This document shows, in pieces, positions 5,296 to 8,523 of a stretch of 8,523 nt of DNA (positions within the stretch are counted from its first letter, which is position 1; each line of letters begins with the position of its first letter). A program made the translations under genes and the position numbers. The notes beneath the pieces were generated by a model. That model ran no database searches. It worked only from the letters and a program-made list of their open reading frames with translations, and had not been told where the DNA came from. The DNA comes from Paracoccaceae bacterium (GTDB taxonomy: Bacteria > Pseudomonadota > Alphaproteobacteria > Rhodobacterales > Rhodobacteraceae), in assembly GCA_015487335.1 (NCBI GenBank), contig WFPZ01000073.1:1-8523 (forward strand). The letters are read 5' to 3'.

Positions 5296-6939
5296 ATGGC
5301 GCGCTTTGTTTTCATCACCGGCGGCGTGGTTTCCTCGCTTGGCAAGGGGCTGGCCTCGGCAGCACTCGGGGCGCTCCTGCAGGCCCGCGGCTTCTCGGTG
5401 CGGCTGCGCAAGCTCGACCCCTATCTCAACGTCGATCCGGGCACCATGAGCCCCTTCGAGCACGGCGAGGTCTTCGTCACCGACGACGGCGCCGAGACGG
5501 ACCTCGACCTCGGCCATTACGAGCGCTTCACCGGCGTGGCCGCCCGCAAGACCGACAGCGTGTCCTCGGGGCGGATCTATTCCAACGTGCTGGAGAAGGA
5601 ACGCCGCGGCGACTACCTGGGCAAGACCATCCAGGTGATCCCCCACGTCACCGACGAGATCAAGGACTGGATCGCCATCGGCGAGGAAGAGGTCGATTTC
5701 ATGCTCTGCGAGATCGGCGGCACCGTGGGCGACATCGAGGGTCTGCCCTTCTTCGAGGCGATCCGCCAGTTCGCCCAGGAGCGCCCGCGCGGGCAATGCG
5801 TGTTCATGCATCTCACGCTTCTGCCCTGGATCGCCGCCTCGGGAGAACTCAAGACGAAACCCACCCAGCACTCGGTGAAGGAGCTGCGCTCCATCGGGCT
5901 GGCCCCGGACGTGCTGGTGTGCCGCTCCGAAAGGCCGATCCCCGAGAAGGAGCGCTCCAAGATCGCGCTGTTCTGCAACGTCCGCAAGGAAGACGTGATC
6001 GCCGCCCCCGATCTGAAAAGCATCTACGAGGCGCCGCTGGCCTATCACCGCGAGGGGCTGGACCAGGCGATCCTCGACGCCTTCGCCATCAGCCCCGCCC
6101 CGAAGCCCGACCTGAGCAAATGGGAAGACGTGGCCGACCGCATCTTCCACCCCGAGGGCGAGGTGAAGGTGGCCATCGTCGGCAAGTACACCCAGCTGGA
6201 GGACGCCTACAAGTCCATCGCCGAGGCGCTCACCCACGGCGGCATGGCCAACCGGGTGCAGGTGAAGACCGAGTGGATCGACGCCGAGATCTTCGAGCGC
6301 GACGACCCGGCCCCCTACCTGGAAGGCTTCGACGCGATCCTCGTGCCCGGCGGCTTCGGCGAGCGCGGCACCGAGGGCAAGATCCGCGCCGCCCAGTTCG
6401 CCCGCGAGCGCAACGTGCCCTATCTCGGCATCTGCCTAGGGATGCAGATGGCGGTGATCGAGGCGGCGCGCAACGTGGCCGGCCTGGCGGATGCGGGCTC
6501 GGAGGAGTTCGACCACGAGGCCGGCAAGCGGCGCTTCACCCCCGTGGTCTACCACCTCAAGGAATGGGTCCAGGGCAGCCACAAGGTGGAACGCCGCCCC
6601 GACGACGACAAGGGCGGCACGATGCGCCTGGGGGCCTACCGGGCGGTGCTGGCGGAAGATTCGAAGGTGGCGAAGATCTACGGCACCACGGAAATCGAGG
6701 AACGCCACCGCCACCGCTACGAGGTGGACAACAGGTACCGGGAAAAGCTGGAAAAATGCGGGCTGATCTTTTCCGGCATGTCGCCCGACGGCCGCCTGCC
6801 CGAGATCGTGGAGTGGAAGGATCACCCCTGGTTCATCGGCGTGCAGTTTCACCCCGAGCTGAAATCCAAGCCCTTCGCGCCCCACCCTCTCTTTGCCGAT
6901 TTCATCCGCGCGGCCAAAGAGATGAACTGGCTGGTGTAG
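5296..6939 (+). CDS. pyrG: CTP synthase
   Basis: CTP synthase aminates UTP to CTP using ATP and ammonia from glutamine, the last step of pyrimidine ribonucleotide synthesis, in the cytosol. The 547-residue length is standard. The synthetase domain shows GGVVSSLGKG near the N-terminus, then KLDPYLNVDPGTMSPFEHGE, and EIGGTVGDIE in the middle. The class I glutamine amidotransferase domain shows GGFGERG, the nucleophile in GICLGMQMA (Cys380), and FHPE with His519 and Glu521 completing the triad. The ATG at 5296 is chosen because it gives the conserved MARFVFITGG start and is preceded by GGGGGA (5281-5286). An in-frame ATG at 5233 would add 21 residues with no resemblance to the family. The next gene starts one base after the stop. 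Confidence 0.98.
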   Translation: MARFVFITGGVVSSLGKGLASAALGALLQARGFSVRLRKLDPYLNVDPGTMSPFEHGEVFVTDDGAETDLDLGHYERFTGVAARKTDSVSSGRIYSNVLEKERRGDYLGKTIQVIPHVTDEIKDWIAIGEEEVDFMLCEIGGTVGDIEGLPFFEAIRQFAQERPRGQCVFMHLTLLPWIAASGELKTKPTQHSVKELRSIGLAPDVLVCRSERPIPEKERSKIALFCNVRKEDVIAAPDLKSIYEAPLAYHREGLDQAILDAFAISPAPKPDLSKWEDVADRIFHPEGEVKVAIVGKYTQLEDAYKSIAEALTHGGMANRVQVKTEWIDAEIFERDDPAPYLEGFDAILVPGGFGERGTEGKIRAAQFARERNVPYLGICLGMQMAVIEAARNVAGLADAGSEEFDHEAGKRRFTPVVYHLKEWVQGSHKVERRPDDDKGGTMRLGAYRAVLAEDSKVAKIYGTTEIEERHRHRYEVDNRYREKLEKCGLIFSGMSPDGRLPEIVEWKDHPWFIGVQFHPELKSKPFAPHPLFADFIRAAKEMNWLV

Positions 6940-6940
6940 G

Positions 6941-7645
6941 ATGCGCCGCCGGCAAGGGCGCGGGATGCTGGCGCTGGCCGCCTGGCTTGCCCTGGCCGCT
7001 TCGGCCGCGGCGCAGCAGATCGTCGCGGCCGACTACCGCCAGCTGATGGAGCAGCTCGATGCCCGCGCCGATTTCGAAGAGCTGCCCCCCAGGCGCGAGC
7101 CGGGCTTCAACCTCGATGCGCCCTACCGCGAGAGGGGGCTGTGGATCGGCGAACGTTTCGCCGGCCAGCAGGCCCTGGCCGAGGGCCCGCGCGAGCGCCT
7201 CTCCGGCGCCCCGGCCGCGCCCTTGCGGCTGCGCGCCGGCGCCACGCGGCGCAACCTCTCGGTGGCCTTCCACCGCGGCTTCGGCTCCAACGCGCTGTTC
7301 CCGCTGGGGCCGGAGGGCTTTCCCCGGCTCACGGCGCGCGGCGAGGGGGCGGTGGCGCTCATGTTCGATTCCGGCCAGCGGGCGGTAGGGGTGCGGATCC
7401 ACTCCGGCTACCCCAGCCCGCTGGGCAACCGCGCCGGCACCGGGCGGGTGATCTTCACCTTCTACGACCGCGGGGGAAGGGTGCTCGGCAGGATCGAGGC
7501 GAAGCTGGCGGAAGGGATCAACGAGTTCGGCTTCCGCGAGGCCGGCAACGCCCCCGAGATCGCCGGCCTCACCATCGAGAACACCGACCCCGGCGGCATC
7601 GCCATCGACGACATCATCTACAGCCTCTCGCTGCTTCTGGGCTGA
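6941..7645 (+). CDS. Secreted protein of unknown function, predicted β-rich
   Basis: I do not recognise a named family. The 234-residue product has a clear signal peptide: a basic start (MRRRQGRG), a hydrophobic core (about 9-21) and an Ala-rich cleavage region, probably after Ala24 before QQ. There is no lipobox and no later membrane segment, so it should be periplasmic or secreted. The mature part has few long helices and alternating hydrophobic patterns, with short motifs such as FEELPP (74-84 region of the DNA strand start), AVALMFDSGQRAVGVRIHSG, and NTDPGGIAIDDIIY near the end. This pattern resembles β-sandwich adhesion or carbohydrate-binding folds (inference only). The ATG at 6941 comes one base after the pyrG stop and has only a weak ribosome binding site, suggesting it is translated on the pyrG message. 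An alternative start at 6965 (Met9) would remove the basic n-region and is less likely. Confidence 0.8.
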   Translation: MRRRQGRGMLALAAWLALAASAAAQQIVAADYRQLMEQLDARADFEELPPRREPGFNLDAPYRERGLWIGERFAGQQALAEGPRERLSGAPAAPLRLRAGATRRNLSVAFHRGFGSNALFPLGPEGFPRLTARGEGAVALMFDSGQRAVGVRIHSGYPSPLGNRAGTGRVIFTFYDRGGRVLGRIEAKLAEGINEFGFREAGNAPEIAGLTIENTDPGGIAIDDIIYSLSLLLG

Positions 7646-7653
7646 CAGTCCGC

Positions 7654-7671
7654 GCCGCGGGCCTTCGCGGC
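7654..7671 (+). terminator. GC hairpin after the secreted-protein gene
   Basis: GCCGCG (7654-7659) pairs with CGCGGC (7666-7671) around a six-base loop, nine bases after the stop codon. There is no T-run after it. It may slow transcription or protect a 3' end, but in DNA this GC-rich such hairpins also arise by chance. Confidence 0.25.
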
Positions 7672-7684
7672 CGGCGATTCGCCC

Positions 7685-7713
7685 TTTCCGCGCCCGCGCG
7701 GGCCGATTATATC
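7685..7713 (+). promoter_or_regulatory. Possible promoter just before the TerB-like gene
   Basis: TTTCCG (7685-7690) and TATATC (7708-7713) are spaced by 17 bases. The -10 matches TATA and stands out as an AT island in very GC-rich sequence. If used, transcription would begin at about the ATG itself (7720), giving a leaderless or nearly leaderless message. The -35 match is poor. Confidence 0.3.
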
Positions 7714-7719
7714 GGGGGC

Positions 7720-8163
7720 ATGTTCGGAGACCTTCTCAAACGGCTGTCCCAGCCCGCGCCCGCCCCGCTGCCCGATACCGATGCCCGCCTGGCGCTGGCG
7801 GCGCTGCTGGTGCGGGTGGCCCGCTCCGACGGCGATTATGCCGACGAGGAAAAGGCCCGCATCATGCGCATCCTCTCCGCCCGCTATGCACTCTCGCCCG
7901 CCGGGGCCGCCGGCCTGCTGCGTGAGGCCGAAGAGCTCGAGGGCCAGGCCCCCGACACCGTGCGCTTCACCCGTGCCATCAAGGACGCGGTGCCCTACGA
8001 GGAGCGCGAGAGCGTTGTCGAGGCGCTGTGGGAGGTGGTTCTGGCCGACGGGGCGCGCGACCAGGAAGAGGATGCGCTTCTGCGCCTGACGGCCAAGCTT
8101 CTGGGTGTCAACGACCGCGACAGCAACCTCGCCCGCCGGCGCGCCCAGAAAAGGCAGGGATGA
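7720..8163 (+). CDS. TerB-like family protein
   Basis: The 147-residue product is predicted to be all-helical and resembles the TerB/TerB-like superfamily, named after tellurite resistance TerB but widespread in proteins unrelated to tellurite. Evidence is the layout MFGDLLKRL, a short Pro-rich linker (12-18), then two similar helical acidic motifs: ARSDGDYADEEK (34-45) and LADGARDQEED (108-118). The paired D-G-x-x-x-x-E-E pattern is characteristic of the fold, in which such acids may bind metal. There is no signal peptide or membrane segment. The ATG at 7720 is chosen because MFGDLL is a typical start for the family. A GGGGG run lies directly before it. No other ter genes are nearby, so a tellurite role is not supported. 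Confidence 0.85.
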   Translation: MFGDLLKRLSQPAPAPLPDTDARLALAALLVRVARSDGDYADEEKARIMRILSARYALSPAGAAGLLREAEELEGQAPDTVRFTRAIKDAVPYEERESVVEALWEVVLADGARDQEEDALLRLTAKLLGVNDRDSNLARRRAQKRQG

Positions 8164-8209
8164 TCGCCGGCCTCCCGCCCCGGCTGCCGCGCGTGCCGGG
8201 CCGCCACCG

Positions 8210-8242
8210 GGCGCGGAACGCGCCGATCCGCCGGCGCCGGCG
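8210..8242. other. Two GC-rich dyads between the TerB-like gene and the ABC ATPase gene
   Basis: GGCGCG (8210-8215) and CGCGCC (8219-8224) form a six-base stem with a three-base loop. It is followed closely by a perfect 14-base palindrome, CGCCGGCGCCGGCG (8229-8242). They may mark the end of the upstream transcript, but neither has a T-run, and GC-rich intergenic DNA often contains such symmetry. Confidence 0.3.
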
Positions 8243-8314
8243 CGAAAGATCGTTGCAATGGCAGGAAAAATTGGCCCTACTGCATCTTCAGGGAAACAAC
8301 CGAAGCTGCCGCTC

Positions 8315-8523
8315 GTGACAGATACGCCGCCGCCCGTCATCGAGATCAGGAATCTCCACAAGTCCTTCGGGGACCTCGAGGTTCTCAGGGGGGTCGACAT
8401 GACCGCGCCGCGCGGTCACGTGATCTCGCTGATCGGCTCTTCGGGCTCGGGCAAGTCCACGCTGCTGCGCTGCGCCAACCTGCTGGAAAACAGCCACGAG
8501 GGCGAGATCCTGTTCGAGGGCGA
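8315..8523 (+). CDS. Polar amino acid ABC transporter ATP-binding protein, N-terminal fragment
   Basis: This would be the cytoplasmic ATPase of an importer for polar amino acids. The visible 69 full codons read VIEIRNLHKSFGDLEVLRGV, then a Walker A loop GSSGSGKST followed by LLRCANLLE. The 'IGSSGSGKSTLLRC.N.LE' form is typical of the HisP/GlnQ/AapP subgroup, which suggests polar amino acids as substrate, though the subgroup also includes opine-type transporters. Walker B and the signature motif lie beyond the window. Two starts are possible. GTG at 8315 gives VTDTPPPVIEIRN, close to how such proteins usually begin. ATG at 8258 adds 19 residues encoded by A/T-ending codons (GCA, GGA, AAA, ATT, CCT, ACT, TCT, TCA) unlike the rest of the window, so it is more likely leader. 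Neither start has a strong ribosome binding site. Confidence 0.85.
   Translation, partial: MTDTPPPVIEIRNLHKSFGDLEVLRGVDMTAPRGHVISLIGSSGSGKSTLLRCANLLENSHEGEILFEG

Noticed and set aside
5212..6237. A 341-codon minus-strand open frame opposite pyrG
   Set aside because: The opposing strand encodes a complete CTP synthase. The antisense product shows no known motifs.
7720..8163. Tellurite resistance determinant
   Set aside because: Only a single TerB-like protein is present, with no terA, terC, terD or terZ neighbours in the window. TerB-like domains are common outside tellurite operons.
8255..8280. A σ54-like promoter (TGGCA followed by TTGGC) ahead of the ABC ATPase
   Set aside because: The spacing between the GG and GC elements is 14 rather than the required 12 positions, and the second element reads TTGGC rather than TTGC.

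Overview
The window is a GC-rich stretch of chromosome from an alphaproteobacterium, most likely a member of the Rhodobacteraceae. This assignment rests on recognising protein families and gene order (a thiN-like gene, a large acidic protein found in Rhodobacterales, purA next to a DUF2842 gene, then secG and pyrG). It was not tested by a search. Most of the window is ordinary core genome.

Layout. (1) Positions 1-173 hold one end of an IS5-family insertion sequence, with the start of its transposase on the minus strand. The end of the element abuts the 3' end of a thiamine pyrophosphokinase gene (thiN, 173-838, minus). (2) A 141-bp divergent intergenic region (839-979) carries a GC-rich inverted repeat. 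(3) A 658-residue acidic, low-complexity protein (980-2956, plus) has conserved-looking ends separated by a long Ala/Glu/Pro-rich linker. (4) Facing it on the minus strand is a two-gene unit, purA (3273-4565) followed by a small DUF2842 membrane protein (3004-3273), joined by a one-base stop/start overlap. (5) Divergent from purA run secG (4757-5131) and pyrG (5296-6939), each with its own plausible promoter. One base after pyrG comes an unnamed secreted protein (6941-7645), then a TerB-like small helical protein (7720-8163). The window ends inside the N-terminus of a polar amino acid-type ABC transporter ATPase (from about 8315).

Functionally the genes are a mix of nucleotide synthesis (purA for AMP, pyrG for CTP), cofactor activation (thiN), protein export (secG), and several conserved proteins of unknown role. 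The neighbourhood does not point to a single pathway. No RNA genes, CRISPR arrays, phage genes or defence systems were seen.

I found no convincing new multi-gene system. The points most worth a second look are the IS junction that appears to form the thiN stop codon, the tripartite acidic protein with its internal repeats, and the unnamed secreted protein abutting pyrG.
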